DNA of 64,000 nucleotides from an uncultured Roseobacter sp. Lineage in GTDB: Bacteria; Pseudomonadota; Alphaproteobacteria; Rhodobacterales; Rhodobacteraceae. The notes under the pieces are model-generated. The model did not search any database and was not told the origin of the DNA. It saw only the letters and a list, made by a program, of their open reading frames with translations. The translations under genes and the position numbers were made by a program. Below are positions 27,296-34,949 of the stretch, one piece after another (positions within the stretch are counted from its first letter, which is position 1; every line of letters begins with the position of its first letter). Location of the stretch: contig NZ_CANLQB010000006.1 of the NCBI RefSeq assembly GCF_947493125.1, positions 124,001-188,000 on the forward strand. The letters run 5' to 3'.

Positions 27296-27547
27296 CGTCT
27301 TGCCTATCTCTCTGCTCAGCCGTTGTTCTTCATGCTATTGCCAACCGGTTCAGACCCTCGAAGAGGTCGGAAAGCGGGTTACCGTGGCGTGGGATCAAAC
27401 CCGCCTCCCGCCCCGACCTCAGCGATGTTGCTTGCCAACTCGGACGAGCCCCCGCTTGCGGCCAGACCTGCCTTTCCCTCGGCTCGGTCCGCTCTCCCAT
27501 GTTCACCGCCTTAGAGGGTGGCAGTGGGGCCTTCGGGCGTGGAGAGA

Positions 27548-27680
27548 CCGCGTGACGCGGAATAGCTGCCCTTGTGCTGTGGCCCGTTTCCCGGTAGCAC
27601 TGTGATGCGTCAGCCCCGGCTAACCCGTGAAAGCCAGCAGACGCATAGGCCCGCCGCTGCAACGGCGGGCTTTGCTTTTC
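27548..27680 (+). ncRNA. Candidate structured RNA (or packaging site) upstream of terL
   Basis: Four consecutive hairpins: CCGCG/CGCGG at 27548-27560; GTGCT/AGCAC at 27574-27600; ATGCGTC (27605-27611) with GACGCAT (27640-27646), enclosing GGCT/AGCC; and the terminator hairpin at 27649-27670 with its T-rich tail. No convincing gene lies in 27296-27683, where a small terminase or cos site would be expected. The T tail points to plus-strand transcription, antisense to the operon. A cos or leader function on the minus strand is the alternative. Confidence 0.45.
27649..27680 (+). terminator. Rho-independent terminator
   Basis: A perfect 8-bp stem, GCCCGCCG/CGGCGGGC, with loop CTGCAA is followed by TTTGCTTTTC. 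On the plus strand this is a good intrinsic terminator, yet no plus-strand gene lies upstream within the element's head operon. Confidence 0.7.
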
Positions 27681-27683
27681 CTC

Positions 27684-27914
27684 TCACCTCTCAATCAGTT
27701 CCCCAATGCACGGGGCGGTGGCGCCCAGCTCAGACACCAGACGTCGCATGATCTGCGCCTGCTTCACCGTGGGGTGCCAAGATGAACGCTTGCCCTGGCG
27801 CGCGATGGATTTGACAAAGCCCTTGATCCAGTCGTCTGACCCATCGGCCATGACGCGGCGCATGACGAGCAGCCACCGCGTGGTCAGGATCTCATCCAGT
27901 TCGAGGTCGGTCAT
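27684..27914 (-). CDS. Small conserved-looking phage protein
   Basis: 76 residues, helical, with WLLVMRRVMADGSDDWIKGFVKSIARQGKRSSW in the first half. Its start overlaps the connector stop as ATGA, which supports translation. No family recognised. It is one of two candidates, with the 28456-28806 gene, for an unrecognised small terminase, but there is no direct evidence. Confidence 0.65.
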   Translation of the reverse strand: MTDLELDEILTTRWLLVMRRVMADGSDDWIKGFVKSIARQGKRSSWHPTVKQAQIMRRLVSELGATAPCIGELIER

Positions 27915-28459
27915 GCCTGCACCCCGCGATACCGCGCCCCTACCCGCGCCATGTGCGGCGAGGTGGTCAGCGACTTGGCGTCCATCGGAGATCTACCATC
28001 GTAATGAAGTGCGGCCTGATCCAAGAGGGCTTGGGAAAGATCGGGAGGCACGCTGGACTCGGCCAAGCCGAACCCCGCCTGGTACTCGATGTTGATACGG
28101 TCCGGCGTCAAATCGTGATAGCTGGCCAGCCATCTGATGTAGGGTCGATTTCCGCCGTCAAAATCGAAGCCCGTGAATGCCGCGCCATCAATGGCTACGG
28201 TCGGTACATGGTCGAAAGCCACCGGCCCAATGGGAAGCCGCAATCCGTACTCTTTGGTAGGACTGAAGATCGTGACCCGGATCGTCTGCGTGATCAAAGC
28301 AATCTGGGCAAACTGCTCAAGTTCTGCCGCCGCCGTCAGTCCGATGGTCTGGATTGCAGCGTCTTCAGCGTCATCGGAAATACGCAAATGCAACTTGAGC
28401 TGCTCAAGATCAAACGGAAGTGCAGCGCTTTCCTCTATCCGGTGAACAAGCATCTTCAT
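27911..28459 (-). CDS. Head-tail connector, gp6-like
   Basis: 182 residues from the ATG at 28459, which overlaps the previous stop as ATGA. The start ALPFDLEQLKLHLRISDDAEDAAIQ, then AAAELEQFAQIALITQTI, and the ending IEYQAGFGLAESSVPPDLSQALLDQAALHYD are typical of the phage gp6-like connector family (phiE125 gp8 group). It binds below the portal ring. A longer frame to 28582 overlaps the upstream gene. Confidence 0.9.
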   Translation of the reverse strand: MKMLVHRIEESAALPFDLEQLKLHLRISDDAEDAAIQTIGLTAAAELEQFAQIALITQTIRVTIFSPTKEYGLRLPIGPVAFDHVPTVAIDGAAFTGFDFDGGNRPYIRWLASYHDLTPDRINIEYQAGFGLAESSVPPDLSQALLDQAALHYDGRSPMDAKSLTTSPHMARVGARYRGVQA

Positions 28460-28806
28460 GCCGAAATCTCCACTTCGCTGATGTGATTGCGGAAGGCCAT
28501 CTGCTCTGCGGGCGAAAGAGCTTCGTAGGCCGCGAGGGCGTACGCCTTGCATTCGGCCCGGCTGGCAATGCTGGCCCACCAACGCGCGTCGTTCATCGGT
28601 GTCAGGAGCGGAGGCAGCGGGTAGCCCGCCGCCGTCAAAGCTGTCTCGGCGACTGCTCGGGCATCTTCGTCGGAGAGCGTAGACAGTGCAGCGTACGCCA
28701 ACCCAGCCCGCTCTCGCGCGTCCAGTCGAATTGCAGCAATTCGGGAGAGTTTAAGCCAGGCTTCAGAACTGCCCACAGCCAGCGCATAGCCGACAGCGCG
28801 CGCCAT
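28456..28806 (-). CDS. Hypothetical protein, first gene of capsid operon
   Basis: 116 residues from the ATG at 28806. Helical and Ala-rich (EAWLKLSRIAAIRLDARERAGLAYAALSTLSDEDARAVAETAL). No family recognised. It is coupled by ATGA to the connector gene. The frame stays open to a TTG at 28929 (157 residues), but that part looks non-coding; neither start has a clear ribosome site. It could be a DNA-binding packaging factor by position only. Confidence 0.6.
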   Translation of the reverse strand: MARAVGYALAVGSSEAWLKLSRIAAIRLDARERAGLAYAALSTLSDEDARAVAETALTAAGYPLPPLLTPMNDARWWASIASRAECKAYALAAYEALSPAEQMAFRNHISEVEISA

Positions 28807-28972
28807 GCGTTTGTGCTGGGGCTTTATGTACTTGGATAAGGTCGAGGGTCTTGCAGGATTCGCGTGTCCCGCTCGCTTTCCTAACCTATTGACCTCTAAC
28901 GCTCCGCAAACACTGTGTGTGTCCCGCAAGGCAGCGTTGCTTTTATTGGCCTTTTTGGTAGTTCGGGCAGTT

Positions 28973-28987
28973 CTGCCGGGGTCGCCA
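28973..28987. repeat. Right attachment repeat (attR)
   Basis: CTGCCGGGGTCGCCA, identical to the last 15 bases of tRNA-Arg at 18802-18816 and in the same orientation. It marks the far end of the element, about 170 bp beyond the first capsid-operon gene. Confidence 0.85.
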
Positions 28988-29501
28988 AAAACGCCTGAAA
29001 AATATGGCTTATCTTCAGCCTGTTGCGCAGAAGCGCGCGGACAGTCTCGAGAGTTTTAACGCGGAACTCGCCTGAAAAGGGCGAAATTTCCTACAAAACC
29101 TGTGCAAAATTCGAGCGTCCATGCGGCGTTTGGGACCCTCCGGTGAGCTGGCGGGTGGCCAATGCGTGTGCGGAGCGGGAGTGCGGCGCGCAAGCGGATC
29201 ATTATGTTTCTGGCGGACAACCTATCGCCAACGGCGGGTTTGCTCCACTCCGTCGATCTTGGCGTAAGGCGCAGTGACGGTCCGGTCTAGGTTAGAGATT
29301 CTTGACGTTTGGGTCAGTACTGCGACACGCCGCTCGTTGATCGGATTCAGAAGTTGCGACGCATTGGGTCAAAGGTCTGCGAGGTTCCACACCGACCCGG
29401 GCGGTGCGGGCGCCGATCAACAGATGCGGGAAGGCGCCCGGCCAAAGCGGCGATGCCGTTTCAGGGGGCGCGCAGACGCCGTTCTGGTCACCCTCGAACC
29501 G
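28988..29501. other. Gene-free interval after the element
   Basis: No supported gene. The only structure noted is a perfect 8-bp hairpin, CGGGCGCC (29407-29414) with GGCGCCCG (29433-29440) and an 18-nt loop. It lies downstream of the minus-strand AKR-RidA gene and may help end its transcript; there is no T tract. Confidence 0.5.
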
Positions 29502-30977
29502 CTATGACACGTCCTCACCCAAACGGGCCTCTGCTTCGATCTCGACCCGGTAACCGCCAATCAGGCCCGCCACGACGACCAGGGTGTTTGCAGGTTTCAC
29601 CGACCCGAAAACCCGCCCGTGGGCGCGGGAGACGGCGTCGACGTCTGTCTCGTCGGTGATGTAGATCCGGGTGCGGACCACGTCTTCGGCGGCACCACCG
29701 AAGGCGGCCAGAGCGGCAAGGATCTTGTCGATGACGAAGGTTGTTTGCGCGCCTGCGTCAGCGGGGGCGACGATCCTGTCCTCGCCAGCAGTCGCCGTGG
29801 TGCCTGAGACCAGGATGCGCCGGCCTGTCTGTTGTGCGCGGGCATAGCCGGCAATGTCTTCCCATCTCGATCCGCTCATCACGCGGGACCCGCCTGCGCG
29901 GACCGGGTTGGGCTCGGCCTCGAATGGCAACGGCATCGTATCGAGGTGGTGGCTCAGATCTCCCGACGCCGTCAGAAAGGGCGGTTTGCGGTATTCATCG
30001 CCACAGTCGCCGGGGACGGGCTGCGCCCCGGAGAAGGCGTCGGCGAGGCGCGCGCGGTCCTCGGTGTCCAACGCGAAGGAGAAGAGCTTCAGATTGTCGT
30101 CCGTATGCACCCGCTCGCCCAGACGGGCCCCGACGATCACGCCCGCCACGGCCTCATGCTCAAGCACCCAGCGCGTCGCGACATTGGCGATGGACACAGC
30201 GTTTTTGCGCGCAATCTCGTCCGCCGCCCCGAGGATGCGATGAAACGCGTCCCAGCCACCGGCCGTATCAATGAACCGCTTGTATTTCATCTTGGACCAG
30301 TCGGCGATCTCGACGGGCTCGGGCTGTCCCAGCCAGCGCTCCGACAGAAACCCGCCGCACAGGGTGCCGTAGGCCAGCAGCTTCATCCCGGTCTGACCGC
30401 ACAGCGCCGAGAGCGCGCCCCCCGCCCGCCGGTCAACGAGAGAAAAGGACACCTGATTGGTCAGGAGCGGCACCCCATCGGCATGGGCCAGGGCCAAATG
30501 TGCCGCGTCGAAGTTCGTGACGCCGATCTCGGCGATCAGCCCCTCATCACGCAGGGCTGAGAGTTCGTGCAGCGCGTCGAGCCAGGCGGAGTGCTGGAAG
30601 GCCCACCAGTGGAACTGCAGAAGGTCCACCCGGTCGACGCCCAGCCGGTCCAGTCTCTCCTGCACGCCTGCGCGCACGACCTCACGGGTCATGGGGCCGG
30701 GGGGCGGGCACCATTTGGTAAAGGCCAGCGGGCGGGGGCTCGGGGAGCGCGCCAGGAGCTGGCCGGTGATGATCTCGGCGGTGCCGTAGTGGTCAGCCAT
30801 GTCAAAGGTATCGAACCCCTGCTCGGCATAGGCGGCAAGCCATCCGGCCCCGGTCTCCGGGTCGATCACGTCACCGTCTTTCTCGATGTCCGCGACCTGC
30901 CAAAGCCCGGTGAGCACACGTGAAATCTCCAGTCTGTCAGACAATCGCATACGGTCGGGGCGGTCGGGGATCGGCAT
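29502..30977 (-). CDS. Aldo/keto reductase fused to a RidA-like domain
   Basis: 491 residues from the ATG at 30977. Residues about 1-340 are an aldo/keto reductase with a full-looking tetrad: FDTFDMADHYGTAE (Asp, Tyr), AFTKW (Lys) and LLQFHWW (His). From about 375 the chain is RidA/YjgF-like (RILVSGTTATAG, VVRTRIYITDETDVDAVSRAHG, KPANTLVVVAGL). That domain carries the Arg used by RidA to hydrolyse enamine/imine intermediates. A fusion suggests successive action on one nitrogen-containing substrate. It is divergent from the transport operon starting at 31086. Confidence 0.88.
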   Translation of the reverse strand: MPIPDRPDRMRLSDRLEISRVLTGLWQVADIEKDGDVIDPETGAGWLAAYAEQGFDTFDMADHYGTAEIITGQLLARSPSPRPLAFTKWCPPPGPMTREVVRAGVQERLDRLGVDRVDLLQFHWWAFQHSAWLDALHELSALRDEGLIAEIGVTNFDAAHLALAHADGVPLLTNQVSFSLVDRRAGGALSALCGQTGMKLLAYGTLCGGFLSERWLGQPEPVEIADWSKMKYKRFIDTAGGWDAFHRILGAADEIARKNAVSIANVATRWVLEHEAVAGVIVGARLGERVHTDDNLKLFSFALDTEDRARLADAFSGAQPVPGDCGDEYRKPPFLTASGDLSHHLDTMPLPFEAEPNPVRAGGSRVMSGSRWEDIAGYARAQQTGRRILVSGTTATAGEDRIVAPADAGAQTTFVIDKILAALAAFGGAAEDVVRTRIYITDETDVDAVSRAHGRVFGSVKPANTLVVVAGLIGGYRVEIEAEARLGEDVS

Positions 30978-31085
30978 CGCGGGGCATCCTTCATTGCGCG
31001 CGATAGTCCTTGAGGGCCGCGCCACTTTGGGTAACATGCGTATCGTTACGCTGGACGACCAATGCCGTCCAGCAGAAGGGGTGGG

Positions 31086-31469
31086 ATGCGGAACGACGGC
31101 GGCGAGAGGGGCTTCTGGCTCTATGATCTGAGGGTCGAGACGGTTCTCGACGGCCGCACGCCTGTCTGCCGCCATATCGAGGGCGAGAGCTTCACGGTCG
31201 AGGGGGAGACCCTTGTTTTCGACGCCGGAACGCGTGTGTCCATGTATGCGATAGCCGCTCTGCTGCCGCTGCTGCCGGCAAAGCAGCGCATGACCGACCC
31301 GGACGACTGGATAAGCACCGACGCGGAGATTGCCTGCCCGGATCCGCACTGTGGCGGCCGCTTCCGGATCACGCGATTGCCGGACAGGCGCTGGTTCTCT
31401 CACGCGTCGACCACTGGCCTGCCGGATGCGCGCGGGGCACCTTACTGGCAGGACGGAGACAGCACATGA
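31086..31469 (+). CDS. TIGR04076-like small protein
   Basis: 127 residues from the ATG at 31086, after GAAGGGG. The layout (YDLRVETVLDGRTPVCRHIEGESFTVEGETLVFDAG, later CPDPHCGGRFRITRL) resembles TIGR04076-type proteins with paired cysteines. I assign this by pattern only. Biochemical function is unknown. It is the first gene of the operon and overlaps the next start as ATGA. Confidence 0.65.
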   Translation: MRNDGGERGFWLYDLRVETVLDGRTPVCRHIEGESFTVEGETLVFDAGTRVSMYAIAALLPLLPAKQRMTDPDDWISTDAEIACPDPHCGGRFRITRLPDRRWFSHASTTGLPDARGAPYWQDGDST

Positions 31470-32548
31470 GCGTTGAAACCACGGCGCTGCGCCCCGGCTA
31501 TGACATGTCGCGCGTGATCAAGGGGGGCTGGCAGTTGGCCGGTGATCACGGACCCGTCGACCGCGCCACGTCCATCCGCGATATGGAGGTCTTTCTGGAC
31601 GCGGGCATCACGACCTTCGACTGCGCCGACATCTACACAGGTGTCGAGGAGATGATCGGCGCGTTCATAGCGGATGTGCGGCAGCGGCGCGGGACCGAGG
31701 TGGCAGGACGCGTGAAGGTGCATACGAAGCTAGTGCCGGATCTGGGGCTGCTTGCGCATATCGAGGCTGCGGATGTGGAGGCGATCATCGACCGCTCGCT
31801 GAAGCGGCTTCAGATCGAGCAACTGCATCTGGTGCAATTCTACTGGTGGGACCTGTCGCAAGGCAACGCGCAGGAGGGGTTCGAGGTGCTCAAAGACTGT
31901 CAGCAGAAAGGCAAGATCGCCTACCTCGGCACCACGAACTGGGATGTGGCCGAGACCCGTCCCTTTGTCGACGCGGGCTTTGATCTTGTGTCGACGCAGG
32001 TCCAGTATTCGGTGCTGGACCGGCGCCCCGCAGCCGGGCTGGCGGGCTGGGCCGGGGCCAACGACATGCAGCTTCTGTGCTATGGCACGCTGGCGGGCGG
32101 GTTCCTGACGAAGGCGTGGCTGGGCGAGCCTGATCCAGGCTTTGCTTTCGAGAACCGCAGCCTTGTCAAATACCGGCTGATCATCGACGAATTCGGACCG
32201 TGGGAGCGGTTTCAGGAATTGCTGCGCACCCTGCAAGAGATTGGAGACAAGCACGGCGTCTCGCTCTCGTCCGTGGCGACGCGCTGGGTGCTGGACCAGC
32301 CGCAGGTCGGGGCCGCCATCGTAGGCGCGCGCACGGCGCGCCATCTGCCGATGACGCTGGAGGTGTTCCGCTTCGCGCTCGACCAGGAAGACCGGGCTGC
32401 GATCCACGGCATTCTCGACGGTTCACCCGGGCCGCAGGGGCCTGTCTTCGGACTGGAACGGGACCGCACCGGGCGGCATGGGCGCATTATGAAGTACAAT
32501 CTCAATACCCGGCCCGACGACACGGTGTTGGGCGACGCCAATGGCTGA
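31466..32548 (+). CDS. Aldo/keto reductase-family protein, catalytic His replaced
   Basis: 360 residues. The Asp/Tyr (TTFDCADIYTG) and Lys (KVHTKLVP) of the family are present. Where the first AKR in this locus has QFHWW, this one reads QFYWW, so the usual active-site His is Tyr. It may have altered activity or a different reaction. It overlaps both neighbours (ATGA upstream, 8 bases with livG), so it is part of the transport operon. Confidence 0.88.
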   Translation: MSVETTALRPGYDMSRVIKGGWQLAGDHGPVDRATSIRDMEVFLDAGITTFDCADIYTGVEEMIGAFIADVRQRRGTEVAGRVKVHTKLVPDLGLLAHIEAADVEAIIDRSLKRLQIEQLHLVQFYWWDLSQGNAQEGFEVLKDCQQKGKIAYLGTTNWDVAETRPFVDAGFDLVSTQVQYSVLDRRPAAGLAGWAGANDMQLLCYGTLAGGFLTKAWLGEPDPGFAFENRSLVKYRLIIDEFGPWERFQELLRTLQEIGDKHGVSLSSVATRWVLDQPQVGAAIVGARTARHLPMTLEVFRFALDQEDRAAIHGILDGSPGPQGPVFGLERDRTGRHGRIMKYNLNTRPDDTVLGDANG

Positions 32549-33314
32549 GACGCTGCTGTCCACCGAAGGGCTGAGCCGCAGCTTCGGTCCGTTCAAGGCG
32601 GTGGACGGCGTGTCACTGGAGATTGCACACGGCACGATCACGGGGCTCATTGGTCCCAATGGGGCGGGCAAATCCACGTTTTTCAACCTGCTGACCGGCG
32701 CGCTGGCACCGGATGCGGGCACGGTCACACTCGGTGGCAAGGACATCACGGGGCTGCCTCCGTCGCGGCTCTTCGAGCTTGGTATGGGCCGCACCTTCCA
32801 GATCCCGCGCCCCTTCGCGCGCATGAGCGTGCTGGAAAACGTCATGCTGGCGCCGACGGGTCAGGTGGGAGAGACGGTCCGCGGGCCATTCCTGTCGCGC
32901 AGAAAGATGCGGGATCAGGAGCGGCGGATCAGAGACAAGGCGATGGAGGTGCTGGACTTCGTGACCCTTGGTGCGCTGGCCGATCACCCAGCGGGCAAGA
33001 TATCGGGCGGGCAGATGAAGCTTCTGGAACTGGCCCGCGTCCTGATGGGGGATCCGGAGCTCATTCTGCTAGATGAACCGGCAGCGGGAGTGAACCCGGT
33101 GCTGACCGAGACGCTGATCGGCAAGATCGAAGAGCTGAACCGCCAGGGCACGACCTTTGTCATCATCGAGCACGACATGGACCTGGTGATGCGCCATTGC
33201 GCGCCCATCATTGCGCTGGCCGAGGGCCGCATTGTCTTCCAGGGGACCGCAGAGGAGGCGATGAACGACGCCGAGCTGCTCGATGCCTATCTGGGCGCAC
33301 CGGTCGATGCCTGA
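32541..33314 (+). CDS. Liv-type ABC transporter ATPase (LivG-like)
   Basis: 257 residues. Walker A GPNGAGKST, signature ISGGQMKLLELARVL, Walker B LILLDEPAAGVNP, switch His in IIEHDMD. The GMGRTFQIPRPF segment is typical of LivG. With LivF, LivH, LivM and the binding protein downstream it forms a complete branched-chain-amino-acid-type importer. The real substrate is likely something else, given the neighbouring reductases. Confidence 0.93.
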   Translation: MAETLLSTEGLSRSFGPFKAVDGVSLEIAHGTITGLIGPNGAGKSTFFNLLTGALAPDAGTVTLGGKDITGLPPSRLFELGMGRTFQIPRPFARMSVLENVMLAPTGQVGETVRGPFLSRRKMRDQERRIRDKAMEVLDFVTLGALADHPAGKISGGQMKLLELARVLMGDPELILLDEPAAGVNPVLTETLIGKIEELNRQGTTFVIIEHDMDLVMRHCAPIIALAEGRIVFQGTAEEAMNDAELLDAYLGAPVDA

Positions 33315-34038
33315 TCCGCTGCTGCAGGTCACGGGTGTTACGGCGGGCTACGTGCCGGATCTGCCGATCCTGCACGGTGTGTCACTGACCGCGGAACGGG
33401 GGCAGATCACGCTTATCATTGGCCCGAATGGTGCCGGAAAGTCGACGCTCATCAAGGCGATTGCCGGCCTCATACCGGTGAGCGCCGGTCGCATCGCGCT
33501 GGAGCAACAGGACGTTACGCACATTCGTCCGGATCAGCTTGCGGCCCATGGCATCGCCTACGTGCCGCAGAACGACAACATCTTTCGCAGCCTGACGATC
33601 CGCCAGAACCTCGATCTGGCGCTGCGCCGGGCGGGTGGGGATGCGACGGCTCGACGCGACCGCCTGCTCGCGCAGTTCCCGGCGTTGGATGAAAAGCAGC
33701 GCGACAAGGCCGGCACATTGTCCGGCGGGCAGCGCCAATTCCTCGCTATTGCCATGGCGCTGGCCACGGCACCGCGGCTTATCCTGATGGATGAACCCTC
33801 CGCCGGGCTGTCGCCCAAGGCGACGGCGGAAGTGCTGGACCACGCGCGCAGGCTCACCGCCGATGGGGTGTCGATTCTGCTGGTCGAGCAGAACGTGAGC
33901 CAGGCGATGAAGCTGGCTGATCACTGTTACATCCTCGCCGAAGGGCGCAACCAGGTGGACGGCCCGGCGGCTGAGCTGATGGGCGACAAGGTGGTGGGCG
34001 AGATCTACCTTGGCGGGCGGCGCATGGGGGCCGCATGA
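33307..34038 (+). CDS. Liv-type ABC transporter ATPase (LivF-like)
   Basis: 243 residues from the ATG at 33307, overlapping the upstream stop by 8 bases. Walker A GPNGAGKST, FVPQ-like segment AYVPQNDNIFRSLT, signature LSGGQRQFLAIAMAL, Walker B LILMDEPSAGLSP. It pairs with the LivG-like ATPase. Its stop overlaps the permease start as ATGA. Confidence 0.93.
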   Translation: MPDPLLQVTGVTAGYVPDLPILHGVSLTAERGQITLIIGPNGAGKSTLIKAIAGLIPVSAGRIALEQQDVTHIRPDQLAAHGIAYVPQNDNIFRSLTIRQNLDLALRRAGGDATARRDRLLAQFPALDEKQRDKAGTLSGGQRQFLAIAMALATAPRLILMDEPSAGLSPKATAEVLDHARRLTADGVSILLVEQNVSQAMKLADHCYILAEGRNQVDGPAAELMGDKVVGEIYLGGRRMGAA

Positions 34039-34949
34039 TCCAGAACCTGATCGACGGGGTGCTGACGGGGTCCTACCTGTCGCTGGGGGCGATTGGCCTC
34101 ACCCTGGTCATGCACATCCTGCGCTTTGCCAATTTCTCACATGCGGAGTTGCTGTCGCTCGGCGCTTACGCGGCACTGGTGTTCGATGCGCTGGTCACCG
34201 CGCTGGTGCCTGTGCTGGCCGCGAAGCTGGGGCCGCTTTCCCTGACCTATGCGCTCCTGATCGCCATCCTCATCTCCATGGTGCTGACGGGGATTTCCGC
34301 CGTGCTCATCGACCGGCTGGTCTTCAAGAGGGTGCGCGAGAAAGGATGGGAGCTGTCGATGGTCTTCGCCAGCTTCGGCATGGCGCTGATCATTCGGAAT
34401 GTGATCGGGCTGATCTTCGGCCTCTCGCCTGAGCTTTATTCCAAGGACATCGCTTTCGCGATGATCCTGAGCCGCGATCCGCTGATCCTCGTGAAGCCAG
34501 ATCAGGTGTTCGTGCTGATCGCAGCCCTTGCGCTGATGTTCGTCCTGCACCTGATCCTGTCGCGGACCACCTTCGGTTACGCCCTGCGCGCGGTGGCGGA
34601 AAACCCGTCGCTGGCGCAGGTCAACGGCGTGAACCTCGCCCGCACCGTCACGGCGGTCTGGCTGATCGGCGGCGGGCTGGCAGCCGTGGCGGGCGTCTTC
34701 TACGGGCTCAGCCATCAGGTGATCCCGGTCATGGGGCGCGACCTTGTCCTGCCCATCTTTGCGGCAACCATCGTCGGCGGCATCGGCAGCGTCTATGGCG
34801 CGGTGCTGGGGGGGTTCATCGTTGGCATCGCGGGCAATCTGGCGCTGGTGGTGCTGCCCTCGGGGTATACACCCTCGATCCCCTTCATGCTGATCCTGAT
34901 CGTGCTGATGATCCGCCCGCATGGGCTTTTCGGGGAAGCGCGGGCATGA
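34035..34949 (+). CDS. Liv-type ABC permease (LivH-like)
   Basis: 304 residues, eight or so membrane helices. The N-terminus IDGVLTGSYLSLGAIGLTLVM and the loops RAVAENPSLAQVNGVN and GGIGSVYGAVLGGFIVG are LivH hallmarks. Couples by ATGA to both neighbours. Confidence 0.93.
   Translation: MIQNLIDGVLTGSYLSLGAIGLTLVMHILRFANFSHAELLSLGAYAALVFDALVTALVPVLAAKLGPLSLTYALLIAILISMVLTGISAVLIDRLVFKRVREKGWELSMVFASFGMALIIRNVIGLIFGLSPELYSKDIAFAMILSRDPLILVKPDQVFVLIAALALMFVLHLILSRTTFGYALRAVAENPSLAQVNGVNLARTVTAVWLIGGGLAAVAGVFYGLSHQVIPVMGRDLVLPIFAATIVGGIGSVYGAVLGGFIVGIAGNLALVVLPSGYTPSIPFMLILIVLMIRPHGLFGEARA

Larger units (their letters stand above)
18802..28987. mobile_element. Tail-less capsid-encoding integrated element (satellite-like)
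   Basis: The 10.2 kb segment lies between identical 15-bp repeats (18802-18816 in the tRNA-Arg gene; 28973-28987). The integrase is next to the tRNA end, as usual for tRNA-targeting elements. Content in order: integrase, three small regulatory or unknown genes, a divergent XRE/zinc-ribbon pair, then a minus-strand operon of HK97-type head and packaging genes. Tail, lysis, primase and replication genes are absent. All recognised frames are intact with tight overlaps. This matches the concept of capsid-forming phage-inducible chromosomal islands, which carry their own heads and take helper tails. Decay of a larger prophage is the alternative but fits poorly with repeats flanking exactly this set. 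Confidence 0.8.

Noticed and set aside
27133-27605. Plus-strand ORFs opposite the terL start as genes ending at the terminator
   Set aside because: Ser/Arg/Pro-rich shadows of terL; the terminator more likely serves a non-coding transcript or none.
27330-27662. Minus-strand 110-codon frame as the small terminase
   Set aside because: It runs through all four hairpins, its codon use is weaker than the neighbours, and it shows no helix-turn-helix or family pattern.
28885-28891. CCTATTG half-site near the capsid-operon start as a second target of the MerR-like regulator
   Set aside because: It has no inverted partner, and a 7-mer is expected by chance in 10 kb; CAATAGG also occurs at random near 24947.
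30978-31403. N-terminal extension of the AKR-RidA fusion
   Set aside because: It is antisense to the TIGR04076-like gene and lacks protein-like composition.
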